Source of the DNA: Ichthyophis bannanicus | Lineage: Eukaryota; Chordata; Amphibia; Gymnophiona; Ichthyophiidae | Length of the DNA: 64,000 nucleotides | Assembly: GCA_033557465.1 (NCBI GenBank) | Contig: CM066031.1 | Location: 1,670,222,800 to 1,670,286,799, forward strand | Reading direction: 5' to 3' | Shown: positions 10,253-21,060 of the stretch, one piece after another | How positions within the stretch are numbered: the stretch's first letter is position 1 | Layout: each line of letters starts with the position of its first letter | The notes under the pieces: generated by a model | What the model was told of the DNA's origin: nothing | The model's input: the letters and a program-made list of their open reading frames with translations, nothing else | Databases searched by the model: none | Translations under genes and position numbers: made by a program

Positions 10253-11836
10253 TTAAGAATGGAACAGGTGTCTGAGGACAGCCTGACCAAACAAGGCATC
10301 CCGGCGGGAGTCCTTGTCCAAACAGTAATGGGCTGTAAAGGTATGAACCGAGGCCCAGGTGGCTGCTCGACAGATCTGATCGATGGATACAGAGTGAAGA
10401 TGAGCCATAGAGGTGGCCATGGCTCTCACATTGTGAGCTGTGACATGGCCCTCCAGAGAAAGGTTCTTACTTTGGTAAGCAAAAGTGATACACTGAGCAA
10501 TCCAATTGGACAGTGTTCTTTTAGAGACTGGAAGTCCTAAATGAGAAGGATCAAAAGCAACAAAAAGCTGAGAAGACTTTCGATGTTGCTGTGTCCTGTG
10601 GAGGTAAAAGGCAAGAGCTCTTTTACAATCCAGAGTATGAAGGTTCCTCTCTGCACTGGATGCATGAGGAGCCGTAAAAACGACAGGTAGATATACCTCT
10701 TGATTAAGATGAAAAGGGGAGACCACTTTAGGCATAAAGTGGGGATTAGTCCTAAGGACCACCTTATCATGATGAAACCTTGTATAAGGAGGATTAGCCA
10801 CTAGGGCTTGCAGTTCACCGATACGGCGAGATGAGGTGACTGCAATGAGGAAAATAACCTTCCAGGAAAGAAATTTCAAGGAGGTAGTGGCTAAGGGTTC
10901 AAAGGGTGGCTTCATAAGCTGACCAAGAACCAAGTTTAAGTCCCATGCCACCGGAGGAGGGCGAATGGGAGGCTTAGTTAAAGTTAGGCCTCTCATAAAT
11001 CTTGCAATAAGAGGATGAGAGGAAACAGGTTGTCCATTGAGAGGTTTAAGGGATGCTGCAATAGCGCTCAAATGGACCCTTACTGAATTCGTTTTAAGGC
11101 CTGCATTGGAGAGATGCAGGAGATATTCCAGTAAAGAATTTAAAGGTAGTGCTAAAGGGTCAAGACCCTTTTGAGCACACCAAATGGAAAATCTTTTCCA
11201 TTTAAAAGCGTAAGAACGCCTAGTGGAAGGTTTCCTAGAGGCATGGAGGATATCCTTCACTTGCTGAGAAAGATTGGAGTCTTGAAGGTCTAGGCCTTCA
11301 GTAACCAAGCTCTGAGGTGAAGGGACTTGGGGTTTGGGTGCCACAAAGTCCCCTCCTCCTGAGACAGAAGGTCTGGGGCAGCTCCCAAGTCCAGGGAGGG
11401 GGCTTGGGAGAGATGCAGAAGTAGAGGGTACCACACTTGTCGTGGCCAGCGTGGAGCTATGAGGATCATAGATCCTTGGTCCCTCTGAAGTTTGAACAGA
11501 GTCTTGGGAATCAAAGGAATGGGTGGAAAGGCATAGAGGAATTCCTGACCCCAATGAAGGAGGAAGGCATCCTTGGCCTGAGCTCCCTGACACGGAATTC
11601 TGGAACAGAACCGGGGAAGTTTGGCATTCCACGGACTTGCAAATAGGTCTATGTCCGGGGTTCCCCATTCCTGGAAGATTCTGAGTACCTGATCCATGTG
11701 CAGGGACCATTCGTGTGGAAGCAGAACTCGACCGAGTCTGTCTGCCCAAGAGTTTTGGATTCCTGGGAAGTATACTGCCAGGAGATGGATTTGATGCTCT
11801 CTGGCGAAGGCCCACAATCTTAGAGCTTTGTTGCAA
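10253..11836 (-). CDS. DIRS tyrosine recombinase (E6), frame intact
   Basis: Open frame of 527 codons; the last about 400 are homologous to the H1 recombinase. The first about 130 codons lie over the RNase H/MT part of the RT gene in the -1 frame, and there is no ATG where homology to H1 begins, so initiation must be upstream or by another mechanism. Catalytic set present: Arg in SSRRIGEL, His and Arg in AHNVR, and Tyr in TAHYCLD. The C-terminus ends FGQAVLRHLFHS. Expected role: integration of the circular element DNA. The frame continues upstream beyond a single stop into another 329 open codons (12838-11849). Confidence 0.85.
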   Translation of the reverse strand: MQQSSKIVGLRQRASNPSPGSILPRNPKLLGRQTRSSSASTRMVPAHGSGTQNLPGMGNPGHRPICKSVECQTSPVLFQNSVSGSSGQGCLPPSLGSGIPLCLSTHSFDSQDSVQTSEGPRIYDPHSSTLATTSVVPSTSASLPSPLPGLGSCPRPSVSGGGDFVAPKPQVPSPQSLVTEGLDLQDSNLSQQVKDILHASRKPSTRRSYAFKWKRFSIWCAQKGLDPLALPLNSLLEYLLHLSNAGLKTNSVRVHLSAIAASLKPLNGQPVSSHPLIARFMRGLTLTKPPIRPPPVAWDLNLVLGQLMKPPFEPLATTSLKFLSWKVIFLIAVTSSRRIGELQALVANPPYTRFHHDKVVLRTNPHFMPKVVSPFHLNQEVYLPVVFTAPHASSAERNLHTLDCKRALAFYLHRTQQHRKSSQLFVAFDPSHLGLPVSKRTLSNWIAQCITFAYQSKNLSLEGHVTAHNVRAMATSMAHLHSVSIDQICRAATWASVHTFTAHYCLDKDSRRDALFGQAVLRHLFHS

Positions 11837-13304
11837 AGCGACAGAGAGCTAGTCCCTCCTTGTTTGTTTACGTAAAACATAGCTACTTGATTGTCGGTAT
11901 GAACAAGGACTGTCATGTTGTTGAGGAGGGTATGAAAGACCTTGAGAGCAAGGAAAATTGCTCGCAGTTCCAAAAGGTTGATATGAAGGGTAGTCTCCTG
12001 TGGAGACCAAGTGCCCTGAGTGTAGAGGTCTTGGAGATGAGCTCCCCAACCCGTTTGGGAGGCATCTGTTGTGAGGGTTGCTTGGGGTAACAAAGGTTGG
12101 AAGGGAGCCCCCAACAACAGATTTTGGGTGGACATCCACCATTGGAGAGACCAAGAGAGACGTTTTGAGGTTGCTATTTGGTCTGAGAGAGCTCCTGATG
12201 CTTGAGTCCACTGGGTGGACAAAGTCCATTGAGCTGCTCTCATATGCATGCGAGCATAAGGCACCACATGAACTGTGGATGCCATGTGGCCTAGCAGTTG
12301 TAGCATCTCCCTGGCAGTCAAGTGGCTTCTGGACTGGTTTTGAGAGGCCAAGTGCACTAGACGGTGGCAACGGGCTTGAGGAAGATAGGCCCTTGCAGTG
12401 GTGGTATCTAGCCAGGCCCCTATGAATTCTAGGGACTGAGCAGGGGTGAGTTGAGACTTTGGCAGAATGATGACAAGTCCCAGATACTGCAGTATGCATC
12501 TGGTGTGGTCCAGGGAAGTCTGAGCCTCGGACTGAGATGGAGCTCGGATGAGCCAGTCGTCCAGGTATGGGAAAACAAAAATTCCCAGGGTGCGTAGAAA
12601 TGCAGCCACTATTGACATGCATTTGGTGAACACTCTTGGAGCAGAGGCTAGACCGAAGGGGAGTACTCTGTACTGGAAATGTTTTCCTTGGAACAGAAAC
12701 CGTAGGAATTTTCTGTGGGATGGATGGATGAGTATATGTGTGTACGCATCCTTTAGATCTAGAGAACAAAGCCAATCCTGACTCTGCAGGTATGGAAGGA
12801 GAGTACCTAGAGAGAGCATCTTGAATTTCTCCTTGCATAGAAATTTGTTCAATTCTCTCAGATCCAGAATGGGTCTGTATCCCCTGTTTTCTTGGGAATG
12901 AGAAAATAAGGGGAGTAAAACCCTGACCCCTGTTGAAGAAGAGGAACCTCTTCTATTGCCCTTTGGGCAAGAAGGGTGGTCACCTCCTGACCCAACAGGT
13001 GCAGGAGAGATGGGGGAGAATTGAAATGTCTCACCATTGTATGGGGAGGAAGGCTGGAGAAATGTAGTTTGTAGCCCTCTCTGATGATAGAGAGGGTCCA
13101 CTGTTCTGATGTGATTTGCTCCCATCTGGGAGCAAAATGAGTTAACCTTCCTGGAATGGTGAGAGGCTCTGGCTGTTGTAGAGCCAGGAAAGTCAAGTTC
13201 TCTAGAAGTAAGTCAAAAACCCTGAGGAGGTTGGGACTGCTGAACTGTAGCAGTCCCTGCATGTTTTGCCCTGGCCTGTTTAGATTGCTGATGCTTAGGA
13301 GCAA
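11290..13304 (-). pseudogene. DIRS RT/RNase H/MT-like polyprotein (E6), one frameshift
   Basis: The main frame (13125-11290) gives YRPILDLRELNKF, SLDLKDAYTHILIHP, LPFGLASAPRVFTK and YLDDWLIR for the RT; TTDASQTGWGAHL, LLELRAIFLAL, VHTDNQVAMFYV and WADRLGR for RNase H (Asp-Glu-Asp-Asp set complete); then DLFASPWNAKLP and YAFPPIPLIP for the MT-like domain, ending RAWLLKA. The N-terminal part up to YFLIPKKTG lies in another frame (13304-12858), so one base was lost near 12888. Apart from this the protein looks complete. Confidence 0.9.
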
Positions 13305-14970
13305 AGCGAACTTGGGAAGATAGTTGGCCAGTATTTGTGGAAAATCTGGTCTTTTTGTAGAAAGGCTTCCTAAAAGATTTTTTCTTGGCAGGGGTAGAGA
13401 TAGACTTAGAAAGTCTATCTAAAGCAGCATTCTCTGCATTCATTTGAGTGGCTTTGATTTGCCACTCCTTGCCAAACAGATTTTCACCTGTACAGGGCAG
13501 ATTGCCCAACCCATCTTGGACCCAGGGTTCTAGGTCAGAGGCCTAGAGCCAAGCAATTCTGAGAGCAGCTATGGCAATGCCTGAGGCTCTGCTAGCACCC
13601 TCAAAGGAGTCAAAGGCAGCTCTGTTGGAGAACTTTGAAACATCTTGGGTATGCTTTAACAAAAGAAGGAATTCCTCCTTCCTATCCTCTGGGATAAAGG
13701 GGAGGAAATGGCACATCTTCAGTGCAATCTCCTTCAGAAACATGCCCATATCCTACCAAAAGCATCCAAAGTCCTACATTCTCTTCCTGGGGGAGTGGAA
13801 GAGTGTCTTTTGGTACTCTTTATCCTTTTCATAGCTGACTGTACCACAATAGAGTGGTGAGGAAGCTGAGTTTTTTGAAAACCAGGAGAAGGAGGGACAC
13901 GATACATGGTGTCCAAACGACGAGAATGTGGAGATAAGGTGAGAGGAGTCTCCCATAAGTCCATCATGTGTTCTTGAAGAATTGCATGGATGGGCAAGGT
14001 GACTGCCTCTTTGGGAACCTTAGAGTATCCCAAAATATCTAATTTTTTTGCTCTAGGTTCTTTTTCAGAGGTTACTGAAACTGAGAGCCCCTTGGCTAGT
14101 TCAAGAATGAAGTCTTGAAAGGACAAATCCTCTGGAGGAGACATTCTCCTCTTTGGAGAAGAGGGCTCCTCAGGAAGAGTAAGAGATACTTCAGCAGAGT
14201 CTTCTGAGGTATCGGAATCATCAGAAGATTCGAAGTATCGTCTATTAGCTTCCAAAGATCGATACGCGTATCGACCGGTATCCACATCGGGCGTACCCGG
14301 AACCGGATCGGTATTGGGATAAACCCCGGAACCGGGACCGGTATCCTGGTGGAAGTGGATGCTCTGGGTACCGGTATCGGTCGTGGTACCGGAACAGGAA
14401 CCGCTTGGTGCGGTACCGAGAGCATTGCAGCTTTAATAAAAGCCATTATGGCCTGCTGCATGGATTGAACGGTATTATCCATAGACGCCACGACTGCCTG
14501 GATATCGGTACCGGTATGGGCCGGTACCCCAGAGCAGTCTATCAGGTGATCGGTCGAGGCCGTGCCATCGATGTCAACCTGTAACCCCATAGGAGGAGCT
14601 TTGGAAGCCGGAGCTTCCCGCCGGGGTTGTTTGGCTGGGGCAGGGTCAGAGTCAAGCCCAAGGGCCTCTCGATGCTTAGAGGGAGATTTGCCCTTTGAGG
14701 ACCTGCCGGAAGAATGTTTGGTTACCTGAGATCCATCAGGAGAGGAAGACCTGGAGGATGCTGATGCTGGAGTATCTGTAGAAAACAGCATATGAAACTT
14801 GGCTGCTCGGTTCTGTAAGCCACGCTTGGACATCAGAGAGCAGGATGGACAATCCGGAATGGAGTGGGGTCAGGCCCCAAACATTTAAGACACCATTCAT
14901 GGGTGTCTGTGACTGATATAGTACTGCTACACTTGGTGCATTTTTTAAAACCAGAAGCTTGTTTCTCCAT
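13213..14970 (-). pseudogene. DIRS gag-like ORF1 (E6), multiply broken
   Basis: The ATG at 14968-14970 starts MEKQASGFKKCTKC, then SVTDTHEWCLKCLGPD. Further pieces lie in 14833-14096 (basic Ser-rich and Pro/Val-rich repeats), 14285-13734 (core with SPPEDLSFQDFILEL, YRVPPSPGFQKTQLPHHS), 13749-13543 and 13509-13213 (basic tail). At least three frameshifts and a stop at about 13543 (TGG to TAG in the AWLQ-like segment). The leader between 14971 and 15194 has a long T run on the plus strand. Confidence 0.85.
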
Positions 14971-15194
14971 GAGGGAGAATTCTGTGAAGGCCTAGAGGCC
15001 TCATAGAACAAACACACCAAGTGGGGAAAAATAAGATATGTTTTTTTGGGTTTTTTTAAAGAAATAAAGAAAAAAGACCGGCGGTACCGGTCCGGAATCG
15101 GGGAAGGCAGACACGCGGCCAAAGAAACAAATTAAAATAACTTCTTCTTCAGCGGTGACAGGAACACGACCTGCTGGCTCCGCGGAAAAAGAAG

Positions 15195-15356
15195 AACTGA
15201 GGAGAGTTGGTCAGGAAGGCGGGAAGGCAGCGTGCATGCGCTGTGGGAGGCCCCAAAAGCTTTCCTTTCTGGGAAGCTGGGGAGCTTTCCCGCGCAGGCT
15301 CCGTCGGTTCCGACGTACCCATATGTGAGGACTCATTCCTGCTTGTTCCTGGAGAT
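15195..15356 (-). repeat. E6 right (5') inverted terminal repeat / promoter region
   Basis: Reverse complement of 9780-9968 without the terminal about 27 bases. It ends TTGTTCCTGGAGAT. In sense orientation the GCGCATG-type block, a CCCGCCTTCC block and a palindrome around GTCGGTTCCGAC lie upstream of the gag leader, so this ITR is the likely promoter. Confidence 0.8.
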
Positions 15357-15574
15357 GACATCGATGCCACAGTAGCTGCATCGGAGGGAAAAAGGGTGCT
15401 GATCTTAGCAGCTCGGTTTTGTCGACCCCTCTTGGACATCATGGCACAGGCCATACACTCCGAAATGGAGTGGTCAGGACCTAAACATTTAAGGCAGCAC
15501 TCATGGGTGTCGGTGACAGAGATGGTACCGCCACACTTGGTGCACTTCTTAAAACCCGAAGCGGGTTTTTCCAT
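15357..15574 (-). pseudogene. DIRS gag-like ORF1 (H1), 5' part
   Basis: Start codon at 15572-15574: MEKPASGFKKCTKCGG, SVTDTHECCLKCLGPDH, then CMACAMMSKRG. Three Cys-x2-Cys pairs as in all gag copies here. The coding is cut at 15357 by E6 and resumes at 9779. Confidence 0.88.
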
Positions 15575-15774
15575 AGTGAAGGAAATGTTGGGGCCTAAGG
15601 CCCAAAAAGGCGCATGCACCTGAAGAAAAAAAGGTTAGGAAAATTTTTTTTTTGTTTTTTTAAATTAAGAAAGAAAGAAAGAAAGAACCAGCGGTACCGG
15701 TATAGAGGGAAGGCAGACGCGACCACAAAAAAGGAGAATAGGAAAGATTTTCTGCGGTGACAGGAACGACAACC

Positions 15775-15962
15775 TGCTGGCTCCGCGGAAAACGAAGAAC
15801 TGGAGAGAGGCAGTTGGGAAAGGCGGGAAGGCAGCACGCAGGCGCTGTGGGATGCTCCCAAAAGCTTTCCAATTGGACGATGGGGAGCGTTCCCGCGCAG
15901 GCTCCGTCGGTACCGACAATACCCATATGTGAAGACTACATTCCTGCTTGTTCCTGGAGATA
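15775..15962 (-). repeat. H1 right (5') inverted terminal repeat / promoter region
   Basis: Contains GTTGGGAAAGGCGGGAAGG, AAAGCTTTCC, CCGCGCAGGC and GTCGGTACCGAC, and ends TTGTTCCTGGAGATA. Pairs with 4725-4925. The segment 15575-15774 is the untranslated gag leader with a T-rich stretch. Confidence 0.82.
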
Positions 15963-16317
15963 ATGTTGAAACCCTCCGCCCAGTGTACAGCGGCAGCCAA
16001 GAAAAGAAATAGAATGTTAGGAATAATAAGGAAAGGAATGGAGAATAAAACCAAGGATATTAAAATGCCTCTGCATTGTTCCATGGTGTGAGTGCATGTT
16101 GAATATTGTGTGCAACTCTGGTCACCTTATTTTAAAAAAAGAAATAATGAAATTAGAAAAGATACAGAGAAGAGCCACCAAAATGGTAAAGGGGATGGAA
16201 GGATACCCATATGAAGAAAAGCTTAAAAGAATAGGGCTTTGCAACTTGGAAAAAGAGACGGCTGAGGGGAGATATGATAGGTCTTATAAATTAATGAATG
16301 GAATGGAACGAGTAAAT
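15963..16317 (+). mobile_element. L2/CR1-type LINE, continuation after H1
   Basis: Plus-strand continuation of the LINE at 3890-4724: MLKPSAQCAAAAKK then KRNRMLGII (15965-16030), MENKTKD, a C-L-H-C stretch, [27 protein letters not shown] residues (16160-16225) and YKLMNGMERVNK. Numerous indels. It is cut at about 16317 where the 3' end of the minus-strand LINE begins, so that second LINE probably inserted here. Confidence 0.85.
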
Positions 16318-19300
16318 AAGAACATAAGATATGCCATACTGGGTCAGACCGAGGTCCATCAACCCAGTATCCTGTTTCCAACAGTGGCCAATCTAGGTCA
16401 TACGTACCTAGCAGTATCCCCAAAAGACACAGGTTCCACAATGCTTGTACTGGGTCAAGCATTGATTATCCTGGGTCCCTTTTTAATAATGGTTTATGGA
16501 CATTTCCTCCAGGAACTTGTCCAAACCTTTTTTAAACCCAGCTACACTAACAGCCCTTACCACATCCTGCGGCAACAAATTCCAGAGTTTGATTACACGT
16601 TGAGTGAAAAAATATTTTCTCTTATTTGTCTTAAATAGTTTACCCTGTAGCTTCATTGCATGTCCCCTAGTCTTTCTATATTCTGATAGCGTAAACAATT
16701 GATCCACGTTTACCTGCTCCACTCCATTCATTAATTTATAGACCTCTATCATATCTCCCCTCAGCCGTCTCTTTTCCAGGTTGAAGAGCCCCAACCTTTG
16801 TAGCCTCTCTTCATAGGAGTAGCCTTCCATCCCCTTCACCATTTTGGTGGCTCTTCTCTGTACTTTTTCTAATAATGCTATGTCCTTTTTAAGATACGGT
16901 GATCAGAACTGCACACAGTATTCAAGGTGGGGTCGTACCATGGAACGATACAGAGGCATTATAATATCCTTTGTTTTATTTTCCATCCCTTTCTTTATGA
17001 TACCTAGCATTCTATTTGCTTTCTTGGCCGCCGCTGCACACTGGGCAGAGGGTTTTAACATGTTATCCACGATGACTCCTAAATCTTTTTCCTGGGTGGT
17101 GGTTCCCAATATGGAACCTTGCATTGTGTAACTATAGTGTGGGTTGTTCTTTCCTAGGTGCATAACTTTGCACTTGTCCACATTAAATTTCATCTGCCAT
17201 TTGGATGCCCAGTCTTCCAATTTATCCAGATCCTCCTGCAGCTTTCCACAATCCTCTTGGGTTTTAACAACTTTAAACAGTTTTGTATCATCTGCAAATT
17301 TGATAACCTCACTCGTTAGTCCTTTTCCAGGTCATTTATGAATATGTCAAAAAGTAGCGGACCTAGTACAGATCCCTGGGGTACGCCACTATTCACCTTT
17401 TTCCATTGGGAATATTGGCCATTTAGCCCTACCCTCTGCTTTCTATCTTTTAACCAGTTCCCGATCCACAATAGTACACTGCCTCCTATCCCATGACTTT
17501 TTAGTTTCGCCAAAAGTCTCTGATGAGGGACCTTATCAAAAGCTTTCTGAAAGTCCAGATACACTATATCAACCGACTCACCTTTGTCTACCTGTTTATG
17601 CACACCTTCAAAATAACATATCAGATTAGTAAGACAAGATCTTCCTTGTTTAAAGCCATGTTGGCTGTCTCCCATTAGGCCATGACTATCTACATGCTGT
17701 GTAATTTTGTTCTTTATGATGGTTTCTACCATTTTCCCCGGTACTGACGTCAGACTCACCGGTCTGTAATTTCCCGGGTCACCCCTGGAACCCTTTTTAA
17801 AGATTGGTGTTACGTTGGCGACCCTCCAATCTTCAGGTATTACAGATGATTTTAATGAAAGTTCACAGATTACCAATAGCAGGTCCACAATCTCATATTT
17901 CAGTACTTTCAACACTCTTGGATGTATACCATCTGGTCCAGGTGATTTGCTACTATTCAGTTTATCAAATAGTTGTAATATATCTTTCCGATGTAGCGAT
18001 ATTTCTCTCAATTCCTCTGCAGTATCACCTTTAAATACCACTTCAGTCTTGGGTAACATCCCTACATCTTCCTCAGTAAAGACCGAAGCAAAGAATTCAT
18101 TCAGTCTCTCTGCTATAGCCTTGTCTCCTCTTACTGCCCCCCTTTTACCCCTCTATCATCTAATGGCCAAACGGACTCTCTCACAGGCCTTTTGCTACGA
18201 ATGTACTTGAAAAAGTCTTTATTTTGTGTTTTTGCTTCCGTAGCAAGTTCCTTCTCAAATTCTCGCTTTGCGAGCCTTATCAATGCTTTGCATTTAACTT
18301 GCCAGTGCTTGTGCTGTTTCCAGTTTTCTTCATTTGACTCTTTTTTCCCCATTTCCTGAAGGATGCTTTTTTGGCAGCAACAGCCTCTCTGACCTCATCT
18401 TTAAACCATGCTGGCAGTTTTTTGGACTTTCTTCCACTTTTCTTAATGCATGGAATACAGCTGGTCTGGGCTTCGAGGATAGTATTTTTGAATAACACCC
18501 AAGCTTGCTGTAAGTCTTTAACCTTTGCAACCGCTCCTTTTAGTTTTTTCTTAACTATATTCCTCATTTTATCATAGTCTCCCTTTTGAAAGTTAAAAGG
18601 TAGTACTGTGGATTTCTTTACTATCCCTCCTCCACAAATTAAATCAAACATGATCATGCTATGATCACTATTGCCAAGTGGTCCCAACACCCTTATTTCT
18701 TGCACCAGATCTGGCGTTCCACTAAGGACTAGGTCCAGTATGGCTTCCCCTCTGGTCGGTTCATGAACCAGCTGCTCCAAGAAGCAGTCATTTATTTCAT
18801 CTAGAAGCTTTATCTCCCTAGCTTGTCCTGCCATAACACTGACCCAGTCGATACCAGGGTAATTGAAATCACCCATTATTACTACTCTGCTGTGACTTCT
18901 GTTAGCTTCCTTGATTTCTTTGAGCATTTCATCATCCATTTGTTCATTCTGGCCAGGCGGTCGATAGTACACTCCCACTGCCATCGCCTTCCCCTTTTTA
19001 CATGGAATTTCAATCCATAGAGATTCTACAGCAAATTTTGTTTCCTGCAAAACTTTAATCCTTTCTGGCTCAATGCCCTCTCTAACACAGAGCGCAACTC
19101 CTCCACCAATTTGATCAGTTCTATCATTACGATATAGTTTGTATCCAGGTATCACAGTGTCCCACTGGTTATCCACCTTCCACCATGTCTCTGAGATTGC
19201 AATCATAGCTAACCTCTCATTTAGTGCTATATATTCTAACTCTCCCATCTTATTGTTTAGACTTCTAGCATTTGCATACAAGCATTTTAGAGACTGTATT

Positions 19301-19478
19301 TTATTAATATTAATCTGGCTATTGGTAGGCATGGGTAATTTGAAATCTTTACGCTCTGTCTGCACCTTACTAAAGGGCATTTGGGCTACTATACTCTTTT
19401 TTGGAACCTCACTGCTTTTGGTAGTATCCTTCAAGGATACCTTCGTCCGAACCATGCGCTCCTGGGCGAATGTAGATG
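16318..19478 (-). mobile_element. L2/CR1-type LINE, minus strand, nearly complete ORF2 and 3' UTR
   Basis: It reads from about 19478 (5' truncated or interrupted by E8) to a 3' end at about 16318. The 3' UTR (16482-16318) has GGCCACTGTTGGAAACAGGA and ends TCTGACCCAGTATGGCATAT followed by CTTATGTTCTT, a conserved 3' tail seen in tetrapod L2-like elements. ORF1 is missing. It lies inside the plus LINE whose remnant ends at 16317. Confidence 0.9.
16483..19455 (-). pseudogene. L2/CR1-type LINE ORF2: endonuclease and reverse transcriptase, broken
   Basis: The apurinic-type endonuclease is in 19455-18280: KCLYANARSLNNKM, AISETWW, GGGVALCVRE, YRPPG, GDFNYPGIDW, GNSDHSM. A linker follows (18352-18131, KREFEKELATEAKTQNKDFFKYIRSK). 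The RT is in 18059-17316: [52 protein letters not shown] (motif A), [14 protein letters not shown] (motif B). After a frameshift at about 17316, FADDTKLF (motif C). The C-terminal domain runs to 16483 with [18 protein letters not shown] and WNLLPQDVV. Frame breaks near 18300, 18130, 17316 and 16900. Confidence 0.9.
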
Positions 19479-19800
19479 GCGTAGTTACTCACCTGTAACA
19501 GGCATTCTTCGGGGACAGCAAGAATCAGTCCACACATATGGAGCCCACGCGGCTCAAATCCCCAGTTTTCAAAGAAAGCTTTTGGGACCTACACCGCGAA
19601 TGCACGGTCACCTTCCTGCCCAAAGGTACCATCTTACCTCAGTATGACAACAGCGCTCAATAAAATATAAAAAAAAATAACTCCATGGGGAGGAGGGAGG
19701 GCTCTGAGGACCGATTCCCGATATCCCCAGAGAACACCTGTTACAGGTAACTACGCTTTCTCCAGGATCAAGCAAGAGGCCAGTCCTCACATATGGGACT
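19479..19800 (-). repeat. E8 left ITR and internal complementary region
   Basis: 19479-19650: GCGTAGTTACTCACCTGT, then degenerate counterparts of the shared blocks (GGAGCCCACGCGG, GTTTTCAAAGAAAGC, GCGAATGCACGG, AAGGTACCATCTTACC). ICR about 19704-19798: CACCTGTTACAGGTAACTACGC continuing into TTCTCCAGGATCAAGC. Same architecture as the other copies, more diverged. Confidence 0.8.
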
Positions 19801-19964
19801 CCTATGCTACAGACTACAAAAGAAAAAAAAAACCCTGTAAAGCCACAGGCAACAGGGGGCGTTGGTAGGCTGGAAGTCTGATACTGCAGCAGCAGCATCG
19901 AAGATACAAGCCCCACTCCAGTAGCCTGAACATCATGGGTCGGATGGAAGGAGATACATTATTT

Positions 19965-21060
19965 CCCAAAGAGGTGACAGAATACCATCTGGCCAAAGCC
20001 ATTGTCCCTCTAGAAGGTCTCCTTCAGACAGTAATTGTGCAGCGAAGGTGGGCACAGAAGACCAGGTGGCACCCGACAGATCTCCAATAACAGCACCAAG
20101 CACAGACTCGCTACAGAGCCTACCATGGCATGTACATTGTGAGCCATCACATGATGCTCCAGAGAGAGCCCTGCCTGCTAATAGGCAAACGAAATGCAGT
20201 TGGCCACCCAGCATGAGTGAGTGCACTTGGAAACTGCGAGCCCCAGTCGACTTGGGTCAAAAGAAACAAATGGCTGCATTGAGCAGCGATGGGGCTGCAT
20301 CCTCTGTATGTAAAAGGACAATGCACGCTTACAATCTACCGTGTGCAGAGAGGCCTCTGCCCTGGAAGAATGAGGCCTAGGAAAGAAGGTGGGCAACACC
20401 ACCTCTTGGTTCAAATAGAAGGTAGAGACAACCTTTGGCAACAATTTAGAATGAGTCCGAAGGACCACCCTGTTTCTGTGGAACCTAGTGTAGGGCACGT
20501 GTACCACCAGCACCTGCAGCTCACTCACACACCTGGCCGAGGTGAGCACCAGCAGGAGCATGACTTTCCAGGAAAGATACTTGAGATGGCAGGTGGCCAA
20601 GAGTTCAAAGGATGGAGCCATAAGCTTCCCCAACACCAAACCAAGGTCCCAAGCCACTGGTGGCAAATGGATCGGGGGCCAGGAGAGGAGGTGGCCCCAC
20701 ATGAATATGCCTAGCAGAGGGTGCAGCGATACTGCCTGGCCCTCCACTGTGTGATGGTGAGCCAAGATGGCACAGAGGTGCACTTGGACTGTGTTGGACC
20801 TAAGATCAGCCCTAGACAAATACCATGACATCACGCAGAAGAAAGGGTTGAAGCCTTCATCTTCACTCCAGTGTGGAAACCTGTGCCATTTAAAAGCATA
20901 TGCCCGTTGCATGGAGTCCTTACGCAAGGCAAGGAGAACATCCTTGACCTCCCTGAATAGGCAGTGATGCGCTATAGTTAGCCTCTCAGCATCCAGGCCA
21001 TCAGCGCCAGGGACAGGAGGTTCAGATTCAGCAGTATCCCATCCTCCTGAGATAGCAGGT
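19965..21060 (-). pseudogene. DIRS tyrosine recombinase (E8), catalytic residues lost
   Basis: Open from 21281 to 20178 with YAFKWHRF, LLLVLTSARCVSELQVLV, YTRFHRNRVVLRTH, CKRALSFYIQRMQ, LGLAVSKCTHSCWVANCISFAY, then a stop at 20178. Further down the frame the HxxR motif reads AHNVHAM, and HNYCLKE retains the Tyr. The first catalytic Arg is Cys (RVSEL to CVSEL) and the second Arg is His. All three kinds of change are as expected from CpG deamination. Confidence 0.85.

Larger units (their letters stand above)
9780..15356 (-). mobile_element. DIRS group 2 element E6 (inside H1 gag)
   Basis: Complete G2 element, about 5.58 kb, with both ITRs, ICR and all three genes. It interrupts H1 gag between GCCCTGGAAAG (left) and GACATCGATGCC (right); joining the flanks restores continuous gag-like coding on the minus strand, so little or nothing was lost on insertion. 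It is younger than H1 by position. The YR is open, the RT has about one frameshift, and gag is badly broken. Confidence 0.92.
4725..15962 (-). mobile_element. DIRS group 2 element H1 (interrupted by E6)
   Basis: This is a full-length G2 DIRS element on the minus strand, in two parts (4725-9779 and 15357-15962), together about 5.7 kb. It carries a left ITR, ICR, YR, RT/RNase H/MT-like, gag and right ITR. It sits in the plus-strand LINE with no visible target-site duplication. E6 is inserted in its gag. Gag and RT carry frame breaks, while the YR frame is uninterrupted. The base composition is AT-richer than that of the G1 copies. Confidence 0.9.

Noticed and set aside
15149..15619. Open minus frame running across the E6/H1 boundary that looks like one gag
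   Set aside because: It joins H1 gag N-terminus to E6 ITR sequence by chance; the boundary at 15356/15357 is set by the terminus TTGTTCCTGGAGAT.
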